64,000 bases of DNA from Acidobacteria bacterium Ga0074141 (GCA_001464665.1 LNDP01000013.1:23767-87766); one strand, 5' to 3'; shown: positions 53,626 through 63,327, counted from the first letter of the stretch. The notes: generated from the sequence alone by a model not told the origin. Numbers and translations are program-made.

Positions 53626-53793
53626 AAGACGGGTCGGTGAAGGCAGCAGTCGGCAGATCTGGATTTGGGCACCGTCTGTCGGGAAAAATCGGGCTTTTTG
53701 GTATGCTACGAAGCAGGGACGATTTTTTGCAGGGCAAGAGTTATTTGCGTTATCGGGCCTCCCGAAAAACGTGCCTTCGGAGACGAGACAAAT

Positions 53794-54993
53794 ATGTACG
53801 GCGATTTCAAACAACATTTAGAGAAGACGCTCGGTGAGATCCGCGAGGCGGGACTTTTTAAGAACGAGCGCGTGATCGAAGGGCCGCAGGATGCGCATAT
53901 TGATGTGAACGGACGTGAGGTCCTTAATATGTGCGCGAATAACTATCTCGGGCTGAGCGATCATCCGGCGATAGTTGATGCGGCGAGGCGGTCGCTTGAT
54001 GACTGGGGATATGGGCTTTCGAGCGTGCGGTTTATCTGCGGGACGCAAGCGATCCACAAGGAGCTTGAGCGAAAGATCAGCGAATTTCTTGGCACCGAGG
54101 ACACGATCCTTTACACGAGCTGTTTTGACGCAAATGGCGGCCTATTTGAAACCCTGCTCGGCGAAGAGGACGCGATCATCTCCGACGAACTCAACCACGC
54201 AAGCATTATCGACGGCGTGCGTTTATGTAAAGCGCAACGATTCCGCTACAAGAACAGCGACATGGCCGATCTCGAGGCGAAGCTTGAAGAAGCGAAGTCA
54301 GCTAGGTTCAAGATGATCGCCACCGACGGCGTTTTCTCGATGGACGGCTACATCGCCAAGCTCGATGAGATCTGTGACCTCGCCGAAAAGCATGGCGCGA
54401 TGGTGATGGTCGACGATTCGCATGCCGTCGGCTTCATGGGCACCCGCGGAAAGGGAACCCACGAGCACTGCAGCGTGATGGATCGTATTGATGTGATGAC
54501 CGGTACGCTCGGAAAAGCCTTGGGCGGAGCAAGCGGTGGTTATACGAGCGGCAAAAAAGAAATGATCGACCTGCTAAGGCAGCGTTCGCGGCCGTATCTG
54601 TTCTCAAACTCCGTCGCCCCGCCGATCGTCGCCGCCTCGATCGCCGCTATCGACCTGCTCAACCAGTCGACCGAACTTCGCGATAGGCTGATGGACAACA
54701 CCCGCTACTTTCGCAAAAAGTTCCAGGAAGTCGGCCTCGAGGTTCTTCCCGGGGAACACCCGATCGTTCCGGTAATGTTTGGCGAGGCCCAGCCCGCTGT
54801 AAAAATGGCGGAGGCACTGCTCGAGAAAGGCGTTTACGTCATTCCGTTCTCCTTCCCGGTCGTACCCAAAGGGAAGGCGAGGATCAGGACGCAGGTCTCG
54901 GCCGCCCACTCGAAAGAGGATCTCGACTTTGCAGTTGAAAAATTTGCCGAGGCGAAAGAAGAATTGGGAATAGGAAAAGGCGCTTCGGCGTGA
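53794..54993 (+). CDS. kbl: Glycine C-acetyltransferase (2-amino-3-ketobutyrate CoA ligase)
   Basis: A 399-residue PLP enzyme starting at the ATG at 53794 ([10 protein letters not shown]). It shows [32 protein letters not shown] and the PLP lysine in [14 protein letters not shown]. It converts 2-amino-3-ketobutyrate plus CoA to glycine and acetyl-CoA, completing threonine breakdown after Tdh. Family length is about 398. The gene starts at the end of a repeat-rich region, so its promoter must lie within or before those repeats. Confidence 0.95.
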   Translation: MYGDFKQHLEKTLGEIREAGLFKNERVIEGPQDAHIDVNGREVLNMCANNYLGLSDHPAIVDAARRSLDDWGYGLSSVRFICGTQAIHKELERKISEFLGTEDTILYTSCFDANGGLFETLLGEEDAIISDELNHASIIDGVRLCKAQRFRYKNSDMADLEAKLEEAKSARFKMIATDGVFSMDGYIAKLDEICDLAEKHGAMVMVDDSHAVGFMGTRGKGTHEHCSVMDRIDVMTGTLGKALGGASGGYTSGKKEMIDLLRQRSRPYLFSNSVAPPIVAASIAAIDLLNQSTELRDRLMDNTRYFRKKFQEVGLEVLPGEHPIVPVMFGEAQPAVKMAEALLEKGVYVIPFSFPVVPKGKARIRTQVSAAHSKEDLDFAVEKFAEAKEELGIGKGASA

Positions 54994-55010
54994 ACCGAAG
55001 CGCCAATTTT
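54979..55010. terminator. Terminator shared by kbl and rplT
   Basis: A 10-bp perfect stem (GGCGCTTCGG with CCGAAGCGCC) around a 6-base loop that contains the kbl stop codon, followed by AATTTT. The convergent rplT gene ends at 55025, so it may act for both. Confidence 0.75.
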
Positions 55011-55024
55011 CGATCAAAACAATC

Positions 55025-55402
55025 CTAGGCCGCTGCCTGAGTATTGCTGCTGATGGCGTCCTTTGCCTTTACCGCGATCGCCGCAAAGGCTTCGGGCTGT
55101 TTCACGGCAATGTCGGCGAGTGCTTTTCGGTCAAGCTCGATGCCGGCGAGATTCAAGCCGTGCACGAACTGCGAATACTTGATGTCGTTGAGCCGGCAAG
55201 CCGCATTGATGCGGACGATCCAAAGCCTGCGAAAATCACGTTTCTTCAGCTTGCGGCCGGTGTATGCAAAGTTGAGCGCACGCTCTACCGATTCTTTAGC
55301 CGAACGGTACAGCTTCGACTTTGTCCCACGATAGCCTTTAGCTAAGGCCAATATTTTTTTGCGTTTCTCAAGACGCTTATTACCACGTTTTGCTCTTGGC
55401 AT
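55025..55402 (-). CDS. rplT: 50S ribosomal protein L20
   Basis: A 125-residue basic protein with the L20 landmarks [54 protein letters not shown] and the C-terminal [11 protein letters not shown]. It is the last gene of the thrS-infC-rpmI-rplT operon, 86 bases after rpmI, and is needed early in large-subunit assembly. Confidence 0.95.
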   Translation of the reverse strand: MPRAKRGNKRLEKRKKILALAKGYRGTKSKLYRSAKESVERALNFAYTGRKLKKRDFRRLWIVRINAACRLNDIKYSQFVHGLNLAGIELDRKALADIAVKQPEAFAAIAVKAKDAISSNTQAAA

Positions 55403-55488
55403 TTCTTCACTCCTTTCTCGTTTTGAGTACCGGCTTTAGCCGGCCCTCTTCCCAGCTGAGGCCGCCTGAAGGCGGGACTCAAAACCAA

Positions 55489-55692
55489 TTAATCTCTTCC
55501 GTAGGGCAGCATCTTCTCGACCCGCTTTTGGTCGCCCTCAGAAACTATCGTATCGATATCGAGATTACGTTTTCGCTTACTCGTTTTCTTGGTCAAAATA
55601 TGACGGGCGTGCGAATGTCCGCGTTTGAATTTGCCCGACCCCGTCGAGCGAAAACGCTTTGCCGCACCCTTATGTGTTTTTAATTTTGGCAT
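55489..55692 (-). CDS. rpmI: 50S ribosomal protein L35
   Basis: A 67-residue basic protein: [40 protein letters not shown] and a C-terminal MLPYGRD. Normally it follows infC directly; here an M28 peptidase gene lies between, ending 18 bases before this start. Confidence 0.94.
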   Translation of the reverse strand: MPKLKTHKGAAKRFRSTGSGKFKRGHSHARHILTKKTSKRKRNLDIDTIVSEGDQKRVEKMLPYGRD

Positions 55693-55710
55693 TATCGTTC
55701 TTCTCCTAAC

Positions 55711-56607
55711 CTATTTGTCCAAACTCCTGATCGCGGCCTCGATGACCGGCAAGGCCTTCGTTACGGCCATTGCGTCGATCTTTGAAAAATTGTCGTTTGC
55801 GGTGTGTATCACAGTCAGTACCTCGGGCATCTCACCTTTCGCCGGTGCCTCGCCTCCGAGCAGTTTGATGATCCGCTTTGCTTCGCCATCCGGCCCGAGG
55901 CTGAATGAGAATGACTGAACGCCCGGGACTCGGAAACTCAGGTGATCGCTCGCTGGATACTCGCGGCTTACGAGATAGTTCATCTTGGCCTTTTGTGCAG
56001 ACGCCGTGAAAGACTTTGCAAGGTCAAGCTCGTCGCTTTCGGCCGTAAGCCAGATGGTATCGCCGGCACCGAACACATCGAAGTTGATATAAATCGCGGG
56101 CAAACGTTCCTTGTTGTTCTCTACGTAATTACGTGACCCAACAAGCCCGACCTCTTCCTGATCCCAAAAAGCAGCTTTCACTAGAATGTTCTTCGGCGGG
56201 TTCATCCGAAACGCTTTGAACAATTCGATCACCGCGGCCGAACCGGAGGCGTTGTCGATTGCCCCTTCGCCGACTGCCACGCGGTCAAGATGGGCGCCGA
56301 GCAAAATTACAATCTTCGCGTTCGGATTCGGGTACTCAGCCAAGAAATTCAACCCCTCGACCATCGCACCGCTTCTCGACTTTTGTGAAAAGCCCTGTGT
56401 CGAAACCCTGACGTTGTGTTTTCGCAGTTCGGTTCTCATCGCCTCGCCACGCTCGCGGCCGTCCTTACCGGCGATGATCGACTTCACTAACGACGAATAC
56501 GTCTCCGCAGAATACGTGTAAGGCGACTGGGCGAGAGAAACCGACGCACCACAGAAAACTACTGCGGCGGCAAGTAACGCTCTAAATTGTTGCAACCTAT
56601 GCGTCAT
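55711..56607 (-). CDS. M28-family exported metallopeptidase
   Basis: A 298-residue protein with a signal peptide (ending SLAQ). The zinc-aminopeptidase domain shows GAHLDRVAVGEGAIDNASGSAA (His and Asp ligands), FWDQEEVGLVGS (catalytic and ligand Glu) and YPASDHLSF (His). It probably removes N-terminal amino acids from peptides outside the cytoplasm. It starts 11 bases inside the end of infC and lies upstream of rpmI, so it is embedded in and coupled to the ribosomal operon, which is unusual. Confidence 0.88.
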   Translation of the reverse strand: MTHRLQQFRALLAAAVVFCGASVSLAQSPYTYSAETYSSLVKSIIAGKDGRERGEAMRTELRKHNVRVSTQGFSQKSRSGAMVEGLNFLAEYPNPNAKIVILLGAHLDRVAVGEGAIDNASGSAAVIELFKAFRMNPPKNILVKAAFWDQEEVGLVGSRNYVENNKERLPAIYINFDVFGAGDTIWLTAESDELDLAKSFTASAQKAKMNYLVSREYPASDHLSFRVPGVQSFSFSLGPDGEAKRIIKLLGGEAPAKGEMPEVLTVIHTANDNFSKIDAMAVTKALPVIEAAIRSLDK

Positions 56608-57220
56608 CCTTCTTTGCTTCCTTTGCGGTTTCGCCAGCCTCTGCTTTTGCTTTCTTCTCAGCCGTTTTTGATTTCTTTGGCGAGAAGATCGTAAACATCT
56701 GATAGCCTTCCATCTTCGGTGCTACCTCAACGTCTCCGACGTCGGCAAGGTCCACAGTAAGCTTTGCGAGTATCTTGGCTCCGAGTTCCCGGTGAGCCAT
56801 TTCGCGTCCGCGGAAGGCGATCGCGGCTCGTACCTTATCGCCGTCGTCGAGCCATTCGCGGGCATGTTCCATCCGATATCCGTAATCATGATCGTCGGTA
56901 CCCGGTCGAAACTTGATCTCTTTGACCTGCACCGTGACCTGCTTCTTTTTCGCTTCGTGGGCTCGTTTCTTTTGTTCGTAAAGAAACTTCCCATAGTCGA
57001 TAAGTTTGCAAACCGGCGGTTTTGCGTTTGCAGCGATCTCGACGAGATCTACCCCGCGATTTCTCGCCTCAACGATCGCATCCCGCGTATCCATTACCCC
57101 GAGAGTTTCACCATCATCTGTAACAACACGCACCGACGGCACCCTGATCCGCTCGTTCGTACGATGAAGCGGTTCGCGCTGCCGCGGCCTGAAATTACGT
57201 CCACCAAATCTCCTTGCGAT
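56597..57220 (-). CDS. infC: Translation initiation factor IF-3
   Basis: A 207-residue protein when read from an ATC codon at 57218-57220. A perfect AGGAGG lies five bases before that codon, and the following frame (ARRFGGRNFRPRQREPLHRTNERIRVPS) is typical of IF-3, whereas the first ATG (57142) would cut off the conserved NERIRVP segment. Conserved parts are GVDLVEIAANAKPPVCKLIDYGKF and FRGREMAHRELG. Rare start codons are known for infC in many bacteria and allow IF-3 to repress its own translation. The C-terminus is Lys/Ala-rich. Confidence 0.92.
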   Translation of the reverse strand: MARRFGGRNFRPRQREPLHRTNERIRVPSVRVVTDDGETLGVMDTRDAIVEARNRGVDLVEIAANAKPPVCKLIDYGKFLYEQKKRAHEAKKKQVTVQVKEIKFRPGTDDHDYGYRMEHAREWLDDGDKVRAAIAFRGREMAHRELGAKILAKLTVDLADVGDVEVAPKMEGYQMFTIFSPKKSKTAEKKAKAEAGETAKEAKKDDA

Positions 57221-57249
57221 ATAAGCCTCCTAATGGTCTAACTCGTTCC

Positions 57250-59220
57250 TTAGAGGGCACGCATTGCTCGTTGCAGCGTGATCATCTCTTTGAACTCTTC
57301 CAGAGACATCTGTCCGATATCTCCCTGCTTGCGTTCGCGAACCGCGATCTTATTATCTTCCACCTCTTTGTCGCCGAGGACAAGCATGAACGGTACCTTT
57401 TGTAACTGAGCGTCGCGGATCTTTGCGCCGATCTTGTCGGACCGGAGATTCGCCTCAACCCTGAAGCCTTCTGCTCGCAGGCTCTCGGCTATCTCCGAAG
57501 CGTAATCGTTGATCCGGTCGGTGATCGGCAGCACAGTCACCTGCACCGGGGCGAGCCAAAGCGGAAATGCGCCCGCGAAATGCTCGACCAATACTCCAAA
57601 GAAGCGTTCGACAGAGCCGAAAAGTGCACGGTGCACCATTACCGGTCGATGAGGAAGATTGTCCTCACCAATATACTCAAGCTCAAACCGTTCCGGCAGG
57701 TTGAAGTCGAATTGAACCGTAGTCAACTGCCACATACGGCCGATCGAATCCTCTACCTTAATGTCGATCTTCGGCCCGTAGAAGGCCGCTTCGCCTTCGA
57801 TCCTTTCATAGGCGATCGAGCGGGCCTCGAGTGCCTTCACGAGAGCTTCTTCGGCATCTATCCAATCTTTATCGGAGCCGAGATAGCCTTTGTTGTCCGC
57901 ACCGCCGCGAACGGAAAGCTCGATCTTGAATTTCTCAAACCCAAAGGTCCGAAACACGTCGTATGCAAAATCGACGCAGTCGCCGATCTCGTCAACGATT
58001 TGCGACGGCATACAGAAGATGTGTGCATCGTCCTGCGTAAAGCCGCGGACGCGCATCAGGCCGTGGAGCGTGCCGGAAAGTTCGGCCCGGTAAACCGTTC
58101 CCAGTTCCGCATAACGAAGCGGAAGTTCCCGATACGAACGCTTGTGCGACTTATAAATTCCGATGTGGAACGGGCAATTCATCGGCTTCAGCCGGAACTC
58201 CGTTTCTTCGCCAAACCATTCCGGTAGACCGATCGGCTCGAACAGGTTGTCGGCGTAATTCTCCTCGTGACCCGAGGTCTGCCAGAGTTGCCGCTTGGCG
58301 ATGTGCGGCGTGTAGACCATTCCGTAACCTCGTTTCACAAGCTCGTCACGGAGATAATCTTCCATCTCTTTACGGACGATGCCGCCCTTCGGATGAAAGA
58401 AGATAAGTCCCTGGCCGTATTCTTCCTGGATCGAGAAGAGGTCAAGCTCACGTCCGAGCTTACGATGATCACGTTTCTCGGCCTCTTCACGCTGCTTGAC
58501 CCAGGCGTCGAGCTCTTCCTGCTTTGCGAACGCGGTGCCGTAGATGCGTTGCATCTGCTCGCGTTCCGAATCGCCTTTCCAATAGGCACCCGAAATGGCT
58601 AAAAGCTTGAAGGCCTTCAGTTTGCCAGTGTGTGGCACGTGTGGGCCAAGGCAGAAATCGATGAACGGCGAGTTGTCGATGTAATAAATACTCGCGGTGC
58701 TCTCGACCTTTTCGTCGATCAGTTCGCATTTGAGCGGCTCATCACGTTCCGCAAAGATATCAAGTATCCGGGATTTCTCAACGTCCTCGCGTCGATAGGG
58801 CAGATTGCGCTTTGCCAACTCGCGCATTCGCTTTTCGATCACCGGCAGATCTTCATCGGTCAGCATCCGCGGAGCGATCAGGTCGTAATAGTAGCCGTAA
58901 CGCGGATCCTCCATCAGAGCCGGACCAACACCGAGCTTTGTGCCCGGGAAAAGGTCAAGGACCGCAGCGGCAAGTAAATGTGCCGTCGAATGGCGGATGA
59001 CCTCAAGCCCATCGCGTGAATCGACCGTTACCGGCTCGATCGCGATGACCCCATTTTCAGCGAGAAGCTCGCGGTTGAGGTCAACTTCCTCTCCATTGAC
59101 CTTCGCCGCGAGCGCGCGTTTAAGCACATCGCGGTCAAATGCCTTAATGGCATCCGCGACGGTCGCCGGCGAGGGAATCGTCCGGACGGCATCACCAAAT
59201 TGGATGTTCAGTTCACTCAT
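57250..59220 (-). CDS. thrS: Threonyl-tRNA synthetase
   Basis: A 656-residue class II synthetase of normal length. It has an N-terminal TGS domain (1-60), an editing domain ([16 protein letters not shown] and [15 protein letters not shown]), catalytic core motif 2 [29 protein letters not shown], a zinc Cys in [11 protein letters not shown], and a C-terminal anticodon-binding domain ([12 protein letters not shown]). It leads the thrS-infC-rpmI-rplT operon, with infC starting 29 bases later. Confidence 0.95.
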   Translation of the reverse strand: MSELNIQFGDAVRTIPSPATVADAIKAFDRDVLKRALAAKVNGEEVDLNRELLAENGVIAIEPVTVDSRDGLEVIRHSTAHLLAAAVLDLFPGTKLGVGPALMEDPRYGYYYDLIAPRMLTDEDLPVIEKRMRELAKRNLPYRREDVEKSRILDIFAERDEPLKCELIDEKVESTASIYYIDNSPFIDFCLGPHVPHTGKLKAFKLLAISGAYWKGDSEREQMQRIYGTAFAKQEELDAWVKQREEAEKRDHRKLGRELDLFSIQEEYGQGLIFFHPKGGIVRKEMEDYLRDELVKRGYGMVYTPHIAKRQLWQTSGHEENYADNLFEPIGLPEWFGEETEFRLKPMNCPFHIGIYKSHKRSYRELPLRYAELGTVYRAELSGTLHGLMRVRGFTQDDAHIFCMPSQIVDEIGDCVDFAYDVFRTFGFEKFKIELSVRGGADNKGYLGSDKDWIDAEEALVKALEARSIAYERIEGEAAFYGPKIDIKVEDSIGRMWQLTTVQFDFNLPERFELEYIGEDNLPHRPVMVHRALFGSVERFFGVLVEHFAGAFPLWLAPVQVTVLPITDRINDYASEIAESLRAEGFRVEANLRSDKIGAKIRDAQLQKVPFMLVLGDKEVEDNKIAVRERKQGDIGQMSLEEFKEMITLQRAMRAL

Positions 59221-59514
59221 TTCTTGTAGGAATCAGCATTAGTACGAGGAAGCCCCCGAACCGCTACGCGTCACTCCTACAACCCTACTACTTAACTATG
59301 ATCAGATCCGATAAGAGCGACTTTGCCTTGCGAACTCAAATAGAGACCGCGAATGTCCCGTCATTAGAGGCGGGTCGTAGTAGTTGTTAAAACTGCAAAG
59401 TTCTTCGAAAGCATCTTACCGAAAAATTGTGGCGACCAAGCAAGAACCTAGCCGCTATCTACCAAAACCTGAAATTATAAGCCTGTGCAGGCGTAAAAGC
59501 AAGTCAAAACAGGA

Positions 59515-60300
59515 CTATTCAGGCAATGCGGCCTGCTGAGCGCCGACCCATTCCCAGGCCCTTTCCTCTTCGTTTGAGTCGAAGACCTTGATCTCCGTTG
59601 AGATCACGGCATTCATCAACTCAAGAAAGTTCCACATCCACGGTGCTCCGCCCACCACCGCGTATTTCTCGATCTTTGACGCGGCATTGAATTTTAGCTT
59701 GATAAGGCCGTCATCGAGAACCGCGAGTAGATCGAAACCGCCATAATTCTTCATCCGCGCCAGTACATTTATGTTGCCTTCTTTCTCGAACATAGGCTTC
59801 ATATGCTCGACGGCCGTTTTGATGTCCTGATCACGAATTCGTCCGTCAACTTCCCAAGCGATCACGTTCGGGCTGTTTGTATGCAGAATATGGATCGAGG
59901 GTTTTGGCGGTTCGGGCTCGGCCACCGCTGGCGGCGGCCCAGAGGCCCAATCGAGTGCCTTTCCCCTTTCAGCCCGCGGAAAAACGCGGACGTCCACATT
60001 TGAAAAAACCAGACCTTCGATCCGCGCTGCAGCACCGATCCAGCCCTTATCCGTAACGACGGCCGCGCGGTAGTAACGCGATATCTTACCTATCTGACCG
60101 ATCGCTTCCCAAAGGTCTTTTAGCAGCCCCTCAAGCGTAAGCGACATCGAATCTTCTATCTCCGTGAAGAACGAAACCCGCTGGTTTTCTTTAAGTGCTT
60201 CCTCGGTCGCCTTATATGCTCGCTCGATATCTTCAGCCGTGATGCTGCCGGATATCTTCATTGCTACAAGATGTTTTGGTGATTCCAGGATCTCGATCAT
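59515..60300 (-). CDS. Double STAS-like (SpoIIAA-like) protein
   Basis: A 261-residue cytoplasmic protein made of two related domains (about 1-120 and 140-258). Each reads like the STAS/SEC14 SpoIIAA-like family: HLVAMKISGSITAEDIERAYK in the first and NVIAWEVDGRIRDQDIKTAV in the second. The domains are joined by a Pro/Glu linker. Such proteins bind nucleotides or lipids; this one's role is not known. Confidence 0.75.
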   Translation of the reverse strand: MIEILESPKHLVAMKISGSITAEDIERAYKATEEALKENQRVSFFTEIEDSMSLTLEGLLKDLWEAIGQIGKISRYYRAAVVTDKGWIGAAARIEGLVFSNVDVRVFPRAERGKALDWASGPPPAVAEPEPPKPSIHILHTNSPNVIAWEVDGRIRDQDIKTAVEHMKPMFEKEGNINVLARMKNYGGFDLLAVLDDGLIKLKFNAASKIEKYAVVGGAPWMWNFLELMNAVISTEIKVFDSNEEERAWEWVGAQQAALPE

Positions 60301-60408
60301 TTTTCAAACCTCCGAATACCAATAATACGCTTTTGTGTCTTGGGAAGTTCGAAAGGAATATAGGAAGGGTAGATGTTGGGAAGAGATTCGCCGGAACCAA
60401 AATAAAAA

Positions 60409-60483
<75 letters not shown>

Positions 60484-60590
60484 ACACTTCGCCTAAACGA
60501 AAGCGAACGTAAAGAATGCCAAACCGATGTTTTTCTGTCAAGGAGTTGAGCACTTTGTATGCTTGAAAAGTCAAAGATCTAGCGGGCATG

Positions 60591-60908
60591 CTAGCTGACC
60601 GTGCCGCCGAACTCCGCAAGGCCGTACCACTCTTGCCGCGTTACAGCTACGCCATCAGGGAAGTGAGCCGCGAAATCATCGCGTAAGCCCTTCGAAAATT
60701 CTTTGAGATAGCGATCGAGGTCCGCATGGTTGGCGGCGTAATATGCAGTCCGAAATGTCCCGGTGTTGTCTGTAACAAAACTTGCCCGGAGAATGCATCC
60801 GGTCGCGATGACATCAGGAATGTGCCGCCCTGTCATGTACTGAGCAAAGGCCTCGGCGAGCGAGCTCTCGACCGTTACTGTGACCTCATATAAAACCGGC
60901 GTTTCCAT
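60591..60908 (-). CDS. DUF4286-like protein
   Basis: A 105-residue protein: YEVTVTVESSLAEAFAQYMTGRHIPDVIATGCILRA then FVTDNTGTFRTAYYA. This resembles DUF4286, a small family thought to be related to monooxygenase-like ferredoxin folds. It starts 2 bases after the ureohydrolase gene and is co-transcribed with it. Confidence 0.75.
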   Translation of the reverse strand: METPVLYEVTVTVESSLAEAFAQYMTGRHIPDVIATGCILRASFVTDNTGTFRTAYYAANHADLDRYLKEFSKGLRDDFAAHFPDGVAVTRQEWYGLAEFGGTVS

Positions 60909-60910
60909 AT

Positions 60911-61867
60911 CTATATGCTAATTCCCGAGCAGAACCGATGCATGCCGATCGCAACCAGCTTTGTGGTCCGGTCGTCGTGGTCAAAGTTTGGGTTGACCTC
61001 CGTAAACTCGATCAGCTTTGTGTTTGCGAGTGACGCGGCGTATTTGACGAGCTGGATGAACTCTCCGGCTCGCAGCCCGAGCGGCGAAGGCGATGAAGCT
61101 CCCGGAGCATCGGCGGCCCGGACGGCTGAGAGGTCAAACCCAAAGAACGCCGAGAGGCTGGAGCTATGCTTAATGAAGTTGAGCCGTATCTGTTCCCTTA
61201 TTTCCGTATCGGCTCCTGCCCGTGACCTTACCAGCTCAAGGCTTATCCTGTGCACGCCAAGCTTTCGAATGTAGTCGTAATAGACCGGCGAGCAGAAGTG
61301 GGTCTGGAAGCCGACCTGGTAAAAGTAATTCGGATCCAAGTGCCGCTCATCAAGAAGCTGCCTGAACTGCGTGCCGCTGTTTCGCTGCTCGTCCGCCCGC
61401 ACGTCGATGTGCGAATCAACGTTGACCGCGATCCAGTTCTCAGCCCCAAATGCTTCGGCCATCGCTGTACCGTCCGGATAGGAAATGTCACCGCCGCCGC
61501 CGAGAACTATGATCCGCTTGTTTGCTTCAAGAACGGTTTTCACCACTTCGCAATGGGCCGCATGGGTTTCCTCTAGCGTGTCGCCGATCCGTACGTCGCC
61601 TAGGTCGAAGACGCGAGCGTTGATGTTGAAGGTAGTCAGCTTATAGAACTCTCGCCGGATCGCCTCTGGAGCACGAGCTGCGCCTTCGCGGCCGCCGCTT
61701 CGCCGCACGCCTTCGTCCTGCGGGCAGCCTAGAATGACGATATCGGCTTGGTCAAAGTCCTTCTCGTCGCGTCCGGCCGCGTCGCCAAGCCGCGGGTCGT
61801 TGCGGTCGCCGCGTGAATAGAAAACGTCAGGGTCGGGACGCTCGGTCAATCTGAAAATGTCAGCCAT
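60911..61867 (-). CDS. Ureohydrolase (formimidoylglutamase-like)
   Basis: A 318-residue protein starting at the ATG at 61867, with GGAGG four bases upstream. It has the manganese motifs GGGGDISYPDG and VNVDSHIDVR; the third motif is altered to FGFDLSAVRAADAPG instead of the usual DxDxxD pattern, keeping the Asp. It most resembles formimidoylglutamase or a related arginase-family hydrolase; no other hut gene is nearby. A small gene precedes it in the same operon and a DUF4286-like gene follows. Confidence 0.8.
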   Translation of the reverse strand: MADIFRLTERPDPDVFYSRGDRNDPRLGDAAGRDEKDFDQADIVILGCPQDEGVRRSGGREGAARAPEAIRREFYKLTTFNINARVFDLGDVRIGDTLEETHAAHCEVVKTVLEANKRIIVLGGGGDISYPDGTAMAEAFGAENWIAVNVDSHIDVRADEQRNSGTQFRQLLDERHLDPNYFYQVGFQTHFCSPVYYDYIRKLGVHRISLELVRSRAGADTEIREQIRLNFIKHSSSLSAFFGFDLSAVRAADAPGASSPSPLGLRAGEFIQLVKYAASLANTKLIEFTEVNPNFDHDDRTTKLVAIGMHRFCSGISI

Positions 61868-61902
61868 TATGCCTCCAAGTATTTTCTGAAACGCCGGAGG
61901 TG

Positions 61903-62103
61903 TCAACTCTCCGAGCTGCAGCATTTGCACCGAAATTCCGCGGCAGTGCGGTCGATGGCGGCAAAGCGTTCGTCCGCCGCCTTGCGGATCGGTTCGCGGT
62001 CATTCGAATCGAAATACTCATTGATCGCGTTTACAAGCTCGAGCTTTTCGAGATTCGGAAGATTAAGAAAGCCGTTAAAAACGACCGTCACATTCTCTTT
62101 CAT
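61903..62103 (-). CDS. Small conserved-looking protein
   Basis: A 66-residue protein (MKENVTVVFNGFLNLPNLEK, then LVNAINEYFDSNDREPIRKA) ending with three Cys (RCKCC). AAGGAGA lies upstream of its ATG. It is 35 bases before the ureohydrolase gene and probably in the same operon. Function unknown. Confidence 0.55.
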   Translation of the reverse strand: MKENVTVVFNGFLNLPNLEKLELVNAINEYFDSNDREPIRKAADERFAAIDRTAAEFRCKCCSSES

Positions 62104-62193
62104 ACGTGTCTGATCTCCTTTGCCGGGCGAAACCGGGACTTTTTTGCTTTGCATCCCGTTCAGCGGATGTATAATGCCCGAAGTAACATCAAC

Positions 62194-63228
62194 ATGGTAG
62201 TCGTAAATTATAAGAAGTTGGTCTTTGCCATCATTTTTGCCGCCGCTTTTTCGCTTGGCGGTGCTATTAGTGTCGATGCCCAAGTGGATGACATCTGCGG
62301 CGAGTTCGGGTTCATCCCGAGTCTTGATGCTCCGCGGCTCGGAGCTCCTTACATCTTCGGCAAGATATCCGTTACGACCGCCGATGCTTCCGCCAAGCCT
62401 CCAAAGGTCTCGATAGTCTATCTCAACCGCGGGCAGGCCCCGAACCGCCAGACCATCAGCAAGACCGGCAGCTATTGCTTTCGCGTTACGGGCGGAGCGG
62501 GCGGTACGCTGATCATCGACGTTGACGGTGTCGAGGTCGCCCGGCGGCCAGTGCCGAATTTTGGAACGGCGCAGCAGCGGGAGGATTTTGATATCTCGAT
62601 CTCGGCGGATGGGCGGCAGTCGGCGGGCGGTGTCGTCGCCTCGAAATACTACTACCCGCCGAACAAGAAGACTGCCGAGCTTTACAAGCAGGCGGCCGAC
62701 GCCGAGGCGGCTAAGGACCTCGCGACAGCGACAAAGTTGTTGCAGGCCGTCGTTAAGGAGGATGCCAAGGACTTCGTCGGTTGGGGATTGCTCGCGGGCA
62801 TTTTGCTCGAGCGGAAGATGCTCACCGAGGCAGATGCCGCAGTCCGGCGATCGCTTGAGCTCAAGGTCGAGTACGCCCCGGCGTGGATGACCGCCGGCCG
62901 GATCCGCACGGCCCAAAAGCAACTTCCCGCGGCTATCGAGATCTTCAAACATGCGGCCACGCTTGTGCCCGAGAATGCCCGCGTCTATCAACTGCTCGGC
63001 GAGGCGTATCTTCTGGCGAAGCAAGGAACGCTCGGGGCTGAGGCGTTGAATAAGGCCATCGAGCTCGACCCCGCCGGCATGGCCGAACTGCATCTTCAAC
63101 TCGCGCACCTCTATCAACTCGCAAAGGCCCCGGCACTCGCCGCCGCCGAATACAAAAAATTTCTCGCGAAGGTCCCCGATCATCCTGATAAAGCTAAATT
63201 TGAAAAGTTCATAAAAGAGAATCCTTGA
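62194..63228 (+). CDS. Exported TPR protein
   Basis: A 344-residue protein from the ATG at 62194 (an ATG at 62167 is in frame). A signal peptide ending SVDAQ is followed by a beta-rich N-terminal domain (about 30-150) and four or so TPR repeats (about 160-340; TAELYKQAADAEAAKDLATA, LEPAWMTAGRI-like and NARVYQLLGEAYLLAK stretches). TPR domains mediate protein-protein binding. It is divergent from the small gene at 62103, with a 90-bp shared region. The nonamer repeat at 63237 lies just after its stop. Confidence 0.8.
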   Translation: MVVVNYKKLVFAIIFAAAFSLGGAISVDAQVDDICGEFGFIPSLDAPRLGAPYIFGKISVTTADASAKPPKVSIVYLNRGQAPNRQTISKTGSYCFRVTGGAGGTLIIDVDGVEVARRPVPNFGTAQQREDFDISISADGRQSAGGVVASKYYYPPNKKTAELYKQAADAEAAKDLATATKLLQAVVKEDAKDFVGWGLLAGILLERKMLTEADAAVRRSLELKVEYAPAWMTAGRIRTAQKQLPAAIEIFKHAATLVPENARVYQLLGEAYLLAKQGTLGAEALNKAIELDPAGMAELHLQLAHLYQLAKAPALAAAEYKKFLAKVPDHPDKAKFEKFIKENP

Positions 63229-63236
63229 ACCCCGGT

Positions 63237-63327
63237 GTTTCATTTCTAAAAGCAGACCGCGCGTTTCTGAAACGGTTGAAACGAATGAAAGAAACGAAAC
63301 ATCTGAAACATCTGAAACGCCTGAAAC
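63237..63327 (-). repeat. 91-bp nonamer-array element, copy B
   Basis: On the minus strand, seven 9-bp units (GTTTCAGGC, GTTTCAGAT, GTTTCAGAT, GTTTCGTTT, CTTTCATTC, GTTTCAACC, GTTTCAGAA) followed by the same 28-base core as copy A. Units 5 and 7 are identical between copies; the others differ. Confidence 0.85.

Larger units (their letters stand above)
53004..53793. other. Repeat-rich intergenic region upstream of kbl
   Basis: Nearly 800 bases made mostly of short-period repeats, described individually. Long open frames on both strands (for example 53153-53793 plus and 53317-53817 minus) arise because the repeats have periods that keep frames open and are not genes. Further weak period-7 runs lie at about 53160-53185 and 53300-53335. 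Confidence 0.7.

Noticed and set aside
53153..53793. Long plus-strand open frame ahead of kbl
   Set aside because: It runs through repeat arrays whose periods keep the frame open; no ribosome-binding site or protein family is seen, and kbl itself begins at 53794.
53317..53817. Minus-strand open frame rich in Arg/Lys/Phe
   Set aside because: It is the reverse reading of the nonamer arrays; the same kind of peptide appears for the copy at 63 kb, so it follows from the repeat and is not a gene.
59221..59514. T-box or threonine leader before thrS
   Set aside because: No T-box bulge, specifier loop or run of Thr codons in a leader peptide could be seen.
61900..62193. N-terminal extension of the TPR protein frame
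   Set aside because: It overlaps the small minus-strand gene and lacks a signal peptide; the signal peptide begins at 62194.
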